Of a stretch of DNA of 64,000 bases, positions 53,351 to 63,266 are shown in pieces. The stretch covers positions 18,824 to 82,823 of the forward strand of contig JAPDKE010000018.1 in NCBI GenBank assembly GCA_029258725.1. Direction: 5' to 3'. A program made the translations under genes and the position numbers. The first letter of the stretch is position 1; each line of letters begins with the position of its first letter. Source of the stretch: a bacterium (GTDB taxonomy: Bacteria; Hydrothermota; UBA3072; JAPDKE01). The notes beneath the pieces are model-generated. The model saw only the letters and a program-made list of their open reading frames with translations. It made no database searches and was not told where the DNA came from.

Positions 53351-54098
53351 CCTTCTTTCCATCTTAAAGGTTGTGACCACAACCACCATGCTTGGGACCT
53401 TAGTTCAAGAAGTGGGAGGAGAGAGGGTAGAGGTACAGGTGATAGTGCCCGGGGGTATGTGCCCCGGGCACTTTGATTTAAAACCGGGAGAAGTGCGCGC
53501 GATAGAGGAGGCAGGCTTATTTCTTGCACATGGGTGGGAGAGATGGCTTGAGGATCTAAATGTTCCGGAAATTTGCACGATAAAAGGAAATCTCATGATT
53601 CCTGAAAACATGAGAAATGCGGTTGAAAAGGTGAGTTTGCTACTTGAAAAGAAAGACCCTGAGGGAAAGGATTTCTATCAAAGGAGAAAAAGGGAGTTTT
53701 TAAGGAAGATAGAGAAACTCGAAATCTGGATAGACTCCCTGAGGTCTGTCTTTATGGGAAAGAAGGTGGTGTGTTCCGTTTATCAGAAGGAATTTCTCTC
53801 CTATCTCGGTTTTGAGGTTGTTGCAACCTATGGAAGACCCGAGGATACAGGGGCTGGAAGATTAAAAGAACTTGTGGATATGATAAAAAAGAAAAAGGTG
53901 GAACTTGCGGTTGACAATCTTCAAAGTGGAAAACTTGGGGAAATCCTTGAAAGGGAAACAGGTGTTAAGACATGCGTTCTCACGAACTTCCCTGTGAATA
54001 AGGGATACTGTGAGACGGTAAGGGAAAACATAAAAAAACTCTTAAATGCTCTCACTCCAGGAAGTAACCGTAAGATATCGGGAAAGAAAGGCTCTTGA
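53340..54098 (+). CDS. ZnuA/TroA-like metal-binding protein of an ABC importer
   Basis: A 252-residue periplasmic binding protein of cluster A-I. It starts with TTG at 53340, 5 nt after GGAGG, inside the end of the receptor gene. Two of the expected metal ligands are visible (His in CPGHFDLKP and His in FLAHGWERW). The third position, normally HxAFxYF, reads VYQKEFLSYLGFEV, so that His is replaced. The aspartate near the C-terminus is also unclear. There is no His-rich loop. It may bind a different metal or a chelate. An MCPGH motif with Cys beside the first His is unusual. Confidence 0.85.
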   Translation: MLFSLLSILKVVTTTTMLGTLVQEVGGERVEVQVIVPGGMCPGHFDLKPGEVRAIEEAGLFLAHGWERWLEDLNVPEICTIKGNLMIPENMRNAVEKVSLLLEKKDPEGKDFYQRRKREFLRKIEKLEIWIDSLRSVFMGKKVVCSVYQKEFLSYLGFEVVATYGRPEDTGAGRLKELVDMIKKKKVELAVDNLQSGKLGEILERETGVKTCVLTNFPVNKGYCETVRENIKKLLNALTPGSNRKISGKKGS

Positions 54099-54717
54099 TT
54101 CTGTAACCCTTGAGATAAAGAAGGGAGAGTTTATCTCTCTAATGGGCCCCAACGGTTCAGGGAAAACGACACTCCTTTCTCTTTTAACCGGTCTTATTTC
54201 ACCATCCTCAGGAAAAATAGTAAGGGAGATTTCTCAGGCTGAGATGGGCTTCCTTCCCCAGGAGGTGAGTATTGACAGGAGATTCCCTGTAAGGGTTCGT
54301 GATGTTGTTTTCATGGGAAGGGTTCAGATAAAGGGACCTTTTAAAAGATTCACCCGTGATGATTTTGAACTTATTGAAAGGGTCATGGAAGACTTGAGGA
54401 TAAGGCATCTTGAAAAGAGGCCCTTCGGCTACCTTTCAGGGGGAGAAAAAAAGAAGGTTCTTATTGCAAAGGCACTTGTAAGTTCTCCCTCCCTTCTTTT
54501 GCTTGATGAACCAACAACAGACCTGGACCCTCCGGCGCAGGAGGAGATGATTGAAATAGTGGAGAGAATATACCGGGAGAGGAAAATTACAATTATATGG
54601 GTGACTCATATACTCTCCCATCTTCCTTCTTTCACAACCCGTCTTGTGTTTCTGAAAGATGGAAAGAAAATATGGGATGGAGATCCGCGGGTGAACCTGG
54701 AGGAATTTTATGCTTGA
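54046..54717 (+). CDS. Metal ABC transporter ATP-binding protein (ZnuC-like)
   Basis: A 223-residue ATPase with Walker A GPNGSGKTTLLSLLTG, Q-loop LPQEVSIDRRFP (typical for the metal-importer group), signature YLSGGEKKKVLIAKAL, Walker B LLLLDEPTTDLD and a His switch in VTHILSHLP. Overlaps the binding-protein gene by 53 bp and the permease gene by 8 bp. Energises the adjacent permease. Confidence 0.94.
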   Translation: MLSLQEVTVRYRERKALDSVTLEIKKGEFISLMGPNGSGKTTLLSLLTGLISPSSGKIVREISQAEMGFLPQEVSIDRRFPVRVRDVVFMGRVQIKGPFKRFTRDDFELIERVMEDLRIRHLEKRPFGYLSGGEKKKVLIAKALVSSPSLLLLDEPTTDLDPPAQEEMIEIVERIYRERKITIIWVTHILSHLPSFTTRLVFLKDGKKIWDGDPRVNLEEFYA

Positions 54718-55510
54718 GTATGAATTCATGAGGTACGCACTTTTTGCCTCCTTTCTTGGAGGTGCAGTCCTTGGGGTGGTGGGGGTGTGGATTGTCCTCA
54801 TGCGGATTCCATTCGTGGGGGTTGCAATGTCCCATGCCGCATTTGCAGGAGCTGTTCTGGGATTGCTTTTCCATCTCAATCCTCTGGTATGTGCAATGTT
54901 ATTTTCCGTTCTCTCCTCATTTTTAATAGGACCTCTCTCGGAAAAAAGTGATGTTGAGCCAAACATTGCGATAGGAATAATATTTTCGATAGTTCTCGGT
55001 ATAGCATTTCTGGCAATGGGGCTTTTCCGGGGACCAAAAACAGAAGCACTTAATCTTATATGGGGGAATATATTGCTCATAACCCGTTATGACCTTTTTG
55101 TTCTATCCGGAATTTTTCTTCTTATTCTTATCTTTTCTCTCATCTTCCGCAGGGAGATTAAGTATGTTCTCTTTAATCGCATGCTTGCAAGGGCATCTGG
55201 ATTGCCCGAGAGATTTATATTTTATTCAATTCTGGTTTTAACAGGTATAAGTATCAGTTTCAATCTCAACACCGTGGGAGGATTGCTTATTTTCAGTCTT
55301 ATAATAAATCCACCGTCTGCTGCGTATCAGTTGTCATACACAATGGAAGGGATGATAATCCTTTCTGTCTTTTTTGCAATTCTTTCATGCGTTGCCGGAA
55401 TAATTTTTTCTTACCTTTTCAACCTTCCTGTTGGAAGTGTTATAATTCTCACATCAGGAACAATCTTCCTTCTTTCCCTCTTATTTTCACCGAAGAGAAG
55501 AGGGAGATAG
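54710..55510 (+). CDS. Metal ABC transporter permease (ZnuB-like, ABC-3 family)
   Basis: A 266-residue membrane protein with about eight helices and the ABC-3 family blocks FLGGAVLGVVGVWIVLMRIPFVG (positions about 14-36; only part quoted as FLGGAVLGV), MSHAAFAGAVLG and the cytoplasmic coupling segment. It completes the binding protein-ATPase-permease set for zinc, manganese, iron or a complex of these. Confidence 0.93.
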   Translation: MLEYEFMRYALFASFLGGAVLGVVGVWIVLMRIPFVGVAMSHAAFAGAVLGLLFHLNPLVCAMLFSVLSSFLIGPLSEKSDVEPNIAIGIIFSIVLGIAFLAMGLFRGPKTEALNLIWGNILLITRYDLFVLSGIFLLILIFSLIFRREIKYVLFNRMLARASGLPERFIFYSILVLTGISISFNLNTVGGLLIFSLIINPPSAAYQLSYTMEGMIILSVFFAILSCVAGIIFSYLFNLPVGSVIILTSGTIFLLSLLFSPKRRGR

Positions 55511-55513
55511 ATA

Positions 55514-55542
55514 TTGACACCCCTATTTTTATTTCCTATCCT
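55514..55542 (+). promoter_or_regulatory. Promoter of the isochorismatase-like gene, leaderless
   Basis: TTGACA (55514-55519), 17-bp spacer, TATCCT (55537-55542), then 7 nt to the ATG at 55550. Confidence 0.72.
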
Positions 55543-55549
55543 CATCCTG

Positions 55550-56176
55550 ATGAAGGAAAAATATCCATTGAGGGTGGAGGAGTGGAAAAAGAAAATAGAA
55601 AAGTACGAAAGGCACAGGGGAAGGAGACCATCTTTTCCCGCCCTTCTTGTTGTGGATGTTCAGAAATTTTTCTTCTCCCCAGACTCCCATGCATACATCC
55701 CCTCCCTTTCCCTTGTGCTTCCCAATATAAACAAACTCCTTCAGGGTTTCAGGAAGAAGAACCTTCCCGTGGTATTCACCTATTATGCATGGAAGGAAGG
55801 AGAGGATAAAGGGAGCATGGGAAGATGGTGGAAGGATGCGGTTATAGAAGGAGAGGAAAGAGCACAACTTGTTGTTGCACCCCGGGAGGAAGAAAAAATT
55901 TTGAGAAAGCCTCATTACAGTGCATTTTATAAAACCGACCTTGAGGAATACCTTAAAGATAAAGGTGTAAAGGATGTTGTGATATGCGGTGTAATGACCC
56001 ATCTCTGCTGTGAGACAACCGCACGCGATGCATTCATGAGGGGGTTTGATGTTTACTTTGTCATGGATGCAACCGCGACCTTCAACGAGGAACTCCATCT
56101 CTCTTCCCTTCTTACACTCTCCCATGGGTTTGCGGTAATGGTTGAAACAGAGGAGGTTATAAGGTGGTTATCGTAG
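55550..56176 (+). CDS. Isochorismatase-family cysteine hydrolase
   Basis: A 208-residue cytoplasmic hydrolase with the intact triad: Asp in LLVVDVQKFF, Lys in RKPHYSAF and Cys in GVMTHLCCETTARDA. Relatives include nicotinamidases, N-carbamoylsarcosine amidases and isochorismatases; the metal-site His/Asp of nicotinamidase is not evident. A TTG at 55514 would give a longer frame, but that codon is part of the -35 box, so ATG 55550 is chosen. Its end overlaps the flavoprotein gene by 13 bp. Confidence 0.9.
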   Translation: MKEKYPLRVEEWKKKIEKYERHRGRRPSFPALLVVDVQKFFFSPDSHAYIPSLSLVLPNINKLLQGFRKKNLPVVFTYYAWKEGEDKGSMGRWWKDAVIEGEERAQLVVAPREEEKILRKPHYSAFYKTDLEEYLKDKGVKDVVICGVMTHLCCETTARDAFMRGFDVYFVMDATATFNEELHLSSLLTLSHGFAVMVETEEVIRWLS

Positions 56177-56967
56177 TTGGAGGAGGACCCGCAGGGATTG
56201 CGTGTGCGGTTCAGCTGAAAAGGAGTGGAATACCTGTTAAAATAATTGAAAGAAAAAGGGCAGGGGGACTGGTCTGGAACGCATGGAGGATAGAGAATTA
56301 TCCCGGATTCCCGGAAGGAATAAGTGGAGAGGAACTTGCAGAAAGGCTGGAAAGACATCTGGAGGAATGGGATATTCCAGTACTCCAGGAGGAGGTTAAA
56401 AGAATAGAACCGGGCTTCAGGATTTTTACCAACAGAAATACCCATGAGACAGAGTTTGTGGTTGTTGCAAGCGGAACCATTCCCAAGAAGCCGGGAATTC
56501 CAGGAGAGGATGAGGTATTTTACGAGGTGGTGGACATTCCTTCCCAAAAGGGAAGTGTTACGGTGGTGGGAGGAGGGGATATTGCATTTGATTATGCAAT
56601 AAATCTTTCTTCCAGGGGTTACAGGGTAAGGATTGTTGCAAGGGGAGTGAGGGCACTCAGTTTGCTTCAGGAAAGAGCTAAAGAGAGAGGAGTGAAGATT
56701 TACACTGGATGGGAAATAAAGGGACTGGAGAAAACCTGTGTTTATGCCTGGAAGGAGGGAGAGGTGGCATTTTCTTCTGATTATGTTCTGCTTGCCACTG
56801 GAAGACTCCCGAACGTGGATTTTATTGATAAGAGAGCACTCAAAGAAAAAAATCTCTTTCTTGCAGGAGATGTAAAAAATGGATTTATGAGGCAGGTAGC
56901 AATAGCATGTGGAGATGGGGTAAAGACAGCAATGAAAATAAGGAGGATGTATGAGGGTAATTTTTGA
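56164..56967 (+). CDS. Thioredoxin reductase-like flavoprotein without redox-active cysteines
   Basis: A 267-residue FAD/NAD(P)-binding protein. The FAD motif is VVGGGPAGIA at the N-terminus, the NAD(P) motif VVGGGDIAFDYA (near 130) and the C-terminal FAD block FLAGDVKNGFMRQVAIACGDG is the TrxB-type. The CxxC of thioredoxin reductase, expected in the NAD domain, is absent, so it cannot reduce thioredoxin in the usual way; it may be a ferredoxin/flavodoxin-NAD(P) reductase or bacillithiol-type reductase. It is also about 40 residues shorter than TrxB. The start is GTG at 56164, 7 nt after GAGGAGG. Confidence 0.88.
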   Translation: MVIVVGGGPAGIACAVQLKRSGIPVKIIERKRAGGLVWNAWRIENYPGFPEGISGEELAERLERHLEEWDIPVLQEEVKRIEPGFRIFTNRNTHETEFVVVASGTIPKKPGIPGEDEVFYEVVDIPSQKGSVTVVGGGDIAFDYAINLSSRGYRVRIVARGVRALSLLQERAKERGVKIYTGWEIKGLEKTCVYAWKEGEVAFSSDYVLLATGRLPNVDFIDKRALKEKNLFLAGDVKNGFMRQVAIACGDGVKTAMKIRRMYEGNF

Positions 56968-57880
56968 AAAAGGGTCCGAAGATATAGCGAAGGTTTATGT
57001 GCTTGAACTTGACAGGGGAGTGGTTGAATGTGTTGAATCCCTTGACCCTCTGCTTCCCAGAGAAAAGAAATGGGTTTGTATTGTCTCAACCCTTTATGGA
57101 TGTCCCATAAAATGCAGAATGTGCGATGCAGGGGGAGAATACAAAGGAAAGCTTACTAAGGAAGAAATCCTTGCCCAGATAGATTTTCTTGTAAAGAAAA
57201 GGTTTGGGAAAGATGGGGTGAAGACAGAGAAATGGAAACTTCAGTTTGCAAGAATGGGAGAGCCTTCCCTCAATCCTGCTGTTCTGGAGGTCCTTAAAGT
57301 GCTTCCTTCTATTTATCCTGTGCCCTCTTTAATTCCTTCAATTTCCACGGTTGCTCCTGAAGGAACCGATGAATTCTTTGAAAACCTTGTGGAGATAAAA
57401 AATGCCCTCTATCCCGATGGAAGATTTCAACTTCAGTTTTCCATCCACACAACCGATGAAAGAAAAAGGGATGAGATTATTCCGGTAAGGAAGTGGAATT
57501 TTGAAAAAATAGGGGAATATGGAAAGAGGTTTTATAAGCCAGGGGACAGAAAGATAACCCTTAACTTTGCTCCTTCTCAGGAACTCCCTCTTGAACCCTC
57601 CAGACTCCGCAAATATTTTGACCCGGAGGTATTTCTGGTAAAGATAACCCCTCTTAATCCCACAGAAAAGGTGAAAAAGAAAGGGCTTGTCTCCATGATA
57701 AATCCGTTTGATGAAGAGAAGACAAGGTTTATAGTCTCCATGTTTGAAAAAGAGGGATATACAACCATTCTCAGCATAGGAGAACTCAGGGAAAATCTTA
57801 TAGGAAGTAACTGTGGACAGTATGTGACCCTTCTCAGGGAGGGAAAGCCTGTCATAAGAAACTATCCCCACTATTTTTGA
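56951..57880 (+). CDS. Radical SAM protein, RlmN-like
   Basis: A 309-residue radical SAM enzyme with the cluster motif C-x3-C-x2-C in GCPIKCRMCDAGG and the SAM-binding FARMGEPSLNP (compare GMGEPLLN in RlmN). A cysteine near the C-terminus (GSNCGQYV, compare ACGQL) sits where RlmN/Cfr have their methyl-transfer Cys, but the upstream partner Cys is not clear. The N-terminal helical domain of RlmN is reduced to about 40 residues. It is thus a short RlmN-like enzyme, possibly an RNA or protein methylase. Overlaps the flavoprotein gene by 17 bp, which could supply electrons. Confidence 0.85.
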   Translation: MRVIFEKGSEDIAKVYVLELDRGVVECVESLDPLLPREKKWVCIVSTLYGCPIKCRMCDAGGEYKGKLTKEEILAQIDFLVKKRFGKDGVKTEKWKLQFARMGEPSLNPAVLEVLKVLPSIYPVPSLIPSISTVAPEGTDEFFENLVEIKNALYPDGRFQLQFSIHTTDERKRDEIIPVRKWNFEKIGEYGKRFYKPGDRKITLNFAPSQELPLEPSRLRKYFDPEVFLVKITPLNPTEKVKKKGLVSMINPFDEEKTRFIVSMFEKEGYTTILSIGELRENLIGSNCGQYVTLLREGKPVIRNYPHYF

Positions 57881-57883
57881 CCC

Positions 57884-57912
57884 TTGACAAATCTGATAAT
57901 TGTGATTATATT
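57884..57912 (+). promoter_or_regulatory. Promoter of groES-groEL
   Basis: TTGACA (57884-57889), 17-bp spacer, TATATT (57907-57912). Predicted start near 57919 with a 47-nt leader and Shine-Dalgarno AAAGGAGGTGAGG. No CIRCE inverted repeat is present, so HrcA control is not supported. Confidence 0.75.
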
Positions 57913-57965
57913 ATTATAGGTCTGTGAAGGCGTGTTTTCCCTGCAACTTCAAAAAGGAGGTGAGG

Positions 57966-58244
57966 ATGAAGATAAAACCCGTAGGGAGACGTGTTCTTGT
58001 TAAGCGGATTGAGGAAGAGGAAGTGAAGAAGGGGGGAATTATAATCCCCGATACTGCAAAGGAGAAGCCCCAGCAGGGTGAGGTCATCGAGGTTGCGGAT
58101 GTGAAGAAGGATGAGGACCCTCTTCCCGTGAAGAAGGGAGACAGGATAATCTTCGGAAAGTATGCGGGGACTGAGATTGAGATTGGTGGGGAGGAGTATC
58201 TTATCCTGAATGAGGATGATATCCTTGCAGTAATAAAAGACTGA
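57966..58244 (+). CDS. groES: Co-chaperonin GroES
   Basis: The 92-residue heptameric lid of the chaperonin. It has the [18 protein letters not shown] start, the mobile loop around [16 protein letters not shown] with the IIIP hydrophobic tip, and the [15 protein letters not shown] and [12 protein letters not shown] blocks. The ATG at 57966 follows AAGGAGGTGAGG; a frame extending to a GTG/TTG at 57924 begins near the transcription start and is rejected. Confidence 0.97.
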   Translation: MKIKPVGRRVLVKRIEEEEVKKGGIIIPDTAKEKPQQGEVIEVADVKKDEDPLPVKKGDRIIFGKYAGTEIEIGGEEYLILNEDDILAVIKD

Positions 58245-58258
58245 AAGGAGGTGGGTAG

Positions 58259-59887
<1,629 letters not shown>

Positions 59888-59892
59888 AAATA

Positions 59893-59921
59893 AGGGGAGG
59901 GGTTTCCCCTCCCCTCTTTTT
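59893..59921 (+). terminator. Rho-independent terminator after groEL
   Basis: AGGGGAGGGG and CCCCTCCCCT pair perfectly over 10 bp with a TTT loop, followed by CTTTTT. A strong terminator that separates groESL from the next genes, or attenuates read-through into them. Confidence 0.9.
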
Positions 59922-59935
59922 AAAAGGAGGTGAGG

Positions 59936-60166
59936 ATGCCGATATACGAATACAGATGCAGGAGGTGCGGGCATGTGTTTGAGGTTTTGCAGCGCGTTTC
60001 CGACCCGGCCCCTCAGTGTCCTGTGTGTGGAGGGGAGGTTGAGAGGCTTTTGAGCACAGGGGTGGGGCTTGTTTTTAAGGGAAGTGGATTTTACATAACA
60101 GATTATGTAAAGAAGTCAGGAGGGGAAAAGAAGAAGGGTTCGTGTAAAAAGGGAAAAAAGCACTGA
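59936..60166 (+). CDS. FmdB-family zinc-ribbon protein
   Basis: A 76-residue small regulatory-type protein with the family start MPIYEYRCRRCGHVFE and the second pair CPVCGG, together one zinc site, followed by GVGLVFKGSGFYITDY and a lysine-rich tail. FmdB-like proteins are widespread and mostly uncharacterised; a transcription or ribosome-associated role has been suggested. The ATG at 59936 follows AAAAGGAGGTGAGG; a GTG at 59930 is too close to the ribosome site. Its TGA overlaps the start of the EamA gene. Confidence 0.92.
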   Translation: MPIYEYRCRRCGHVFEVLQRVSDPAPQCPVCGGEVERLLSTGVGLVFKGSGFYITDYVKKSGGEKKKGSCKKGKKH

Positions 60167-60987
60167 TGCAATTTGCCCTCCTTGCTGCACTGCTCTGGGG
60201 GTGCGGAGCAGTTATAGGGAAGTATTCATTGAAAAGAATCTCTCCATCGGTTATGCTTCCTGCATATCTTACCGGGATTGTTTTGGTTTATCTTCCTGCC
60301 TGGCTTCTATTTGGTAAACCTTTCCCTCCATCAGGATATTTAATTCCCACGCTTTCAGAGGGCTCTGCTGCCCTTGCCTTTATATTTTACTACCATGCCC
60401 TTGAGAAGGGTCCTGTTTCCCTCATCCTTCCCATAACTTCTGCATATCTTGTGATGGTTTTGCTCTGGGGAAGATTTTTCTATGGAGACATTCTCAGTTT
60501 TCAGGAATGGCTTGCAATAGGGTTCATGCTTTCAGGGGTTTTTCTTCTTTCAACGGGAAAGGATAACAGAAAAGGGGAGGGATGGCTTTTGCCTGTCCTC
60601 ATATCCACTTTTCTCTGGGGGATATGGGGAGGTCTGTCAAAACTTTCTTTAACCTTTATTCCTCCAATAACCCTGAATCTCTACTTTGTATTCATAGCCC
60701 TTCCTCTGTGGCTCGGGTATTTTTTGCTTCACAGACAAAGAAAGATGGATAAAAAGGGATATGGATGGGGTGCATTTTCAGGTGCAATGTCCTCTGTTGG
60801 AAGCATATTCTTTTATTTTGCATTAACCCGTGGAAAAACCTCACTTATATTTCCTGTCTCCAACACCTATCCTGCTTTTGCATTTTTCCTGGGGATTCTC
60901 ATGAAGGAGAGACCCGGGGTCATGCATATCATTGGTTTTGTCCTTACGATGGCAGGTCTCATGCTTGTCAAAGGGACCTTTCCATGA
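60166..60987 (+). CDS. EamA/DMT-family transporter
   Basis: A 273-residue inner-membrane protein with ten predicted helices in two EamA repeats (residues 1-130 and 140-273). The first repeat begins LLAALLWGCGAVIGKYSL and the second ISTFLWGIWGGLSKLSL. Members export amino acids, sugars or other metabolites; the substrate cannot be predicted. Start overlaps the FmdB stop (TGATG). No terminator immediately follows. Confidence 0.9.
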   Translation: MQFALLAALLWGCGAVIGKYSLKRISPSVMLPAYLTGIVLVYLPAWLLFGKPFPPSGYLIPTLSEGSAALAFIFYYHALEKGPVSLILPITSAYLVMVLLWGRFFYGDILSFQEWLAIGFMLSGVFLLSTGKDNRKGEGWLLPVLISTFLWGIWGGLSKLSLTFIPPITLNLYFVFIALPLWLGYFLLHRQRKMDKKGYGWGAFSGAMSSVGSIFFYFALTRGKTSLIFPVSNTYPAFAFFLGILMKERPGVMHIIGFVLTMAGLMLVKGTFP

Positions 60988-61379
60988 GGGGGAACAGGCA
61001 TTTAAAGTTTGAAATTTGTGATAAGTTTCTGACCTCAACATCCGATTAAAGGAAGTATCTATCTCTTCCAGGATGGCAGGGTCTTCAGCCAACCATTTTG
61101 CAAGGAGAATTTCTTCCGGTTCTTGAGCATCCTGCTCTTTTTTCCTGGATGCCTTCCTGTATTCTTGAGCATTTTCACAACCTGCCTCCCGGGGTAAATT
61201 CCATATGGAATGGATATTTTTCTCCTCAACCAGAAAAAAATTCTGAGGAAACAAACCCACTTCGGGCCTATTATTTTTGAGGAAAAGTGGTGGATTTATA
61301 AAAATATAAGAAAATATACATCCTCCCTGCAATAACCGCCTCCCTTTTTGAGTGGGAGAAGTTTCCTGCCGGAAATTAA
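60988..61379 (-). other. Gap with possible small gene or gene remnant on the minus strand
   Basis: Nearly 400 bp without a confident gene. A minus-strand frame passes through it from 61332 and runs into the EamA gene. Its middle part (about 61230-61020) reads like a charged helical protein (EEILLAKWLAEDPAILEEI), unlike the rest of the frame. No start with a ribosome site was found and no family is recognised. It may be a decayed gene or chance. Confidence 0.25.
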
Positions 61380-61404
61380 AAAGCCCCGCCAGGGGCGGGG
61401 CTTT
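61380..61404 (-). terminator. Terminator after the clostripain-family gene (can act both ways)
   Basis: AAAGCCCCGCC and GGCGGGGCTTT pair perfectly over 11 bp with a 3-nt loop. In the minus direction it is followed by TTAATTT, and it begins 2 bp after the protease stop codon. The A/T-flanked stem could also stop plus-strand transcripts from the EamA side. Confidence 0.88.
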
Positions 61405-61405
61405 C

Positions 61406-63211
61406 TCAATGAAGAATAAGTATTTTTCGGGTGTCCGGTTTTCTTTCCGGTGTCAGGATTTTCATGAAGTAAATTCCGGAAGGAAGGTCGGCAACAGAAA
61501 GTTTCGGAGATTTCACATTTTTCCAGGTTTTAACCTTTCTTCCGAGAACGTCCAGAAGTTCAATATCTACAGAAACTCCACGGGGAATATCCAGGAAAAT
61601 CCAGGAAGTATATATAGAAGCCCTGCCGTGTCCTTCTCTTTTTGTTCCTGAGCTGGGATTATGAACCCAGAAAGAGAAGACATTAACCTTCCAGTATGTG
61701 CTGTTGCAGAAGCTCACAAGATAAAAGGTCATTCTTCTTCCATCTGGAACCGAACTATCAATCTCCACTGAGAACATGCTATCTGAGAATTCCCAGGTCT
61801 CAGAGCCTATATCAGGGAATGTGGAAAACGTATCAATTATGGAGGCATAAGGGTCATCACAGAAAAGCCATGCCCTCACATCCGTTGCGGTTGCTCCTCC
61901 ACTGTTGAAGAGCCAGATTCTGAAAAGATTGTATCCTGGAGAAAGGGTATCATTGGCTCCCGTTCCCATATACACCAGGAAGGGTTCCAGCGGGAGGTTT
62001 GTATATCCTTTTAGGAACCATATCCATGTGTTCTGGGAAGAGAAAATTAAAGAGTCATACATTGGATCTGTCAGTTCCTGAGGAAGGTATATGGCAACCC
62101 CTTTAGAACTGTCAACATTCCAGTCTGAGGTATCGGAGTAGTGTCCTTCTGCAATGAGAAAATTCTGGAATATAACTTCAAGGCTCTCCGCTGCCTCTCT
62201 CAAGGTCTGAGGGAGGTTTGCCTCTCCTTTTATTTTCCTTGCAAAGTCAATAAGGTCAACATGCTCAGGCGAGGTCTCGGATGGGCAGGGATATTTTTGA
62301 GAAGCATCTCTTGCTGAAAGTATATAGGAATTGGAGAGACCTCCCGCTTTTATAAGTTCTCTTGAGAATCTGTCCAGTGCAAAGTTGAAATCCCAGTAGG
62401 TGGGAAGGAAATCCACAGAGGACTGGGTGACACTCATAGAGCAGCACTGGGAACCACCGGGAAGGTATGAATTAGTATAGAGTTCAGTGATTGCCTCTGC
62501 AAGTTCCTGAGGGGTTGCATCGGGATTTGTGGAAAGCCATAAGAGGATTTCATGGTAAGGATACCCAGCTCCTGGCTCTGTATGCTCCGAATGCACAACA
62601 GCATCACAGTATGGATACACTTCATACTCGACCTCAACCATTCCCATAAGACAGGCATCAAATGCAATGAGGTCTATGTTTTTACCAAGAGAATCCTTTA
62701 TTGCAGAAAGCGCATCCCTCAACTCACCCTGTGAAAGATAAAGAGCATCATTATCTGTCTCATCATGGCATACACTCTTTGTTTCCCCTCCCTTCTTATA
62801 CCATCCACTTCCATGGTCCCACAGGATAAGTGCGTAATGATCAGCAGGATAGTTTCTGGCAGCCCATACAGCAAAATCTATAAGCGTTTGAGGGTCTCCC
62901 ATGTTTGCTTCTCCAATATCTTCCAGAAGAAGGGAGTTTATGGTAATAATATCTTCGGTATCAGGAAGAATATAATATCTCCTCGTTGTTTCCCAGTTCC
63001 CGTTGGAACTATCATAGCCCGGATTCCTGTCTATCTGGACAACCACATTAAAAAGAGATGTATCCACGGTTAATTCCATTTCGTTTATATCGACTATTCC
63101 ACACACCTCCAGGTCGCAATCTGCATCAAGATATACCATGATGGTCCAGGATTTGCTGTATAAACACAACGCAATAAAAAGCAAGACTATAAACCATATC
63201 CTGCACTTCAT
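61406..63211 (-). CDS. Clostripain-family (C11) cysteine protease with type IX-like tail
   Basis: A 601-residue secreted protease with a signal peptide (IWFIVLLFIALCLYS). The C11 domain (about 22-380) has TIMVYLDADCDLE at its start, the catalytic His in LILWDHGSGW (near 132) and the catalytic Cys in AFDACLMGMVEVEYE (near 185). A beta domain and the sorting domain (LDVLGRKVKTW ... LPSGIYFMKIL) complete it. C11 enzymes cut after Arg or Lys and often self-activate. It is preceded by GGAGG and a hairpin separating it from the small lipoprotein gene, and followed by a strong terminator. Confidence 0.94.
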   Translation of the reverse strand: MKCRIWFIVLLFIALCLYSKSWTIMVYLDADCDLEVCGIVDINEMELTVDTSLFNVVVQIDRNPGYDSSNGNWETTRRYYILPDTEDIITINSLLLEDIGEANMGDPQTLIDFAVWAARNYPADHYALILWDHGSGWYKKGGETKSVCHDETDNDALYLSQGELRDALSAIKDSLGKNIDLIAFDACLMGMVEVEYEVYPYCDAVVHSEHTEPGAGYPYHEILLWLSTNPDATPQELAEAITELYTNSYLPGGSQCCSMSVTQSSVDFLPTYWDFNFALDRFSRELIKAGGLSNSYILSARDASQKYPCPSETSPEHVDLIDFARKIKGEANLPQTLREAAESLEVIFQNFLIAEGHYSDTSDWNVDSSKGVAIYLPQELTDPMYDSLIFSSQNTWIWFLKGYTNLPLEPFLVYMGTGANDTLSPGYNLFRIWLFNSGGATATDVRAWLFCDDPYASIIDTFSTFPDIGSETWEFSDSMFSVEIDSSVPDGRRMTFYLVSFCNSTYWKVNVFSFWVHNPSSGTKREGHGRASIYTSWIFLDIPRGVSVDIELLDVLGRKVKTWKNVKSPKLSVADLPSGIYFMKILTPERKPDTRKILILH

Positions 63212-63242
63212 TTTCTACCTCCTTTTTACATAAAGATTGAGA

Positions 63243-63265
63243 ACCCGCCCCATGGCGGGGCGGGT
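63243..63265 (-). terminator. GC-rich hairpin between lipoprotein and protease genes
   Basis: ACCCGCCCC and GGGGCGGGT pair over 9 bp around a 5-nt loop, right after the lipoprotein stop at 63267. The following T-run is weak, so it may only attenuate transcription into the protease gene. Confidence 0.65.
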
Positions 63266-63266
63266 G

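Noticed and set aside
57884..57965. CIRCE heat-shock operator before groES
   Set aside because: The TTAGCACTC-N9-GAGTGCTAA inverted repeat is not present in the leader or promoter.
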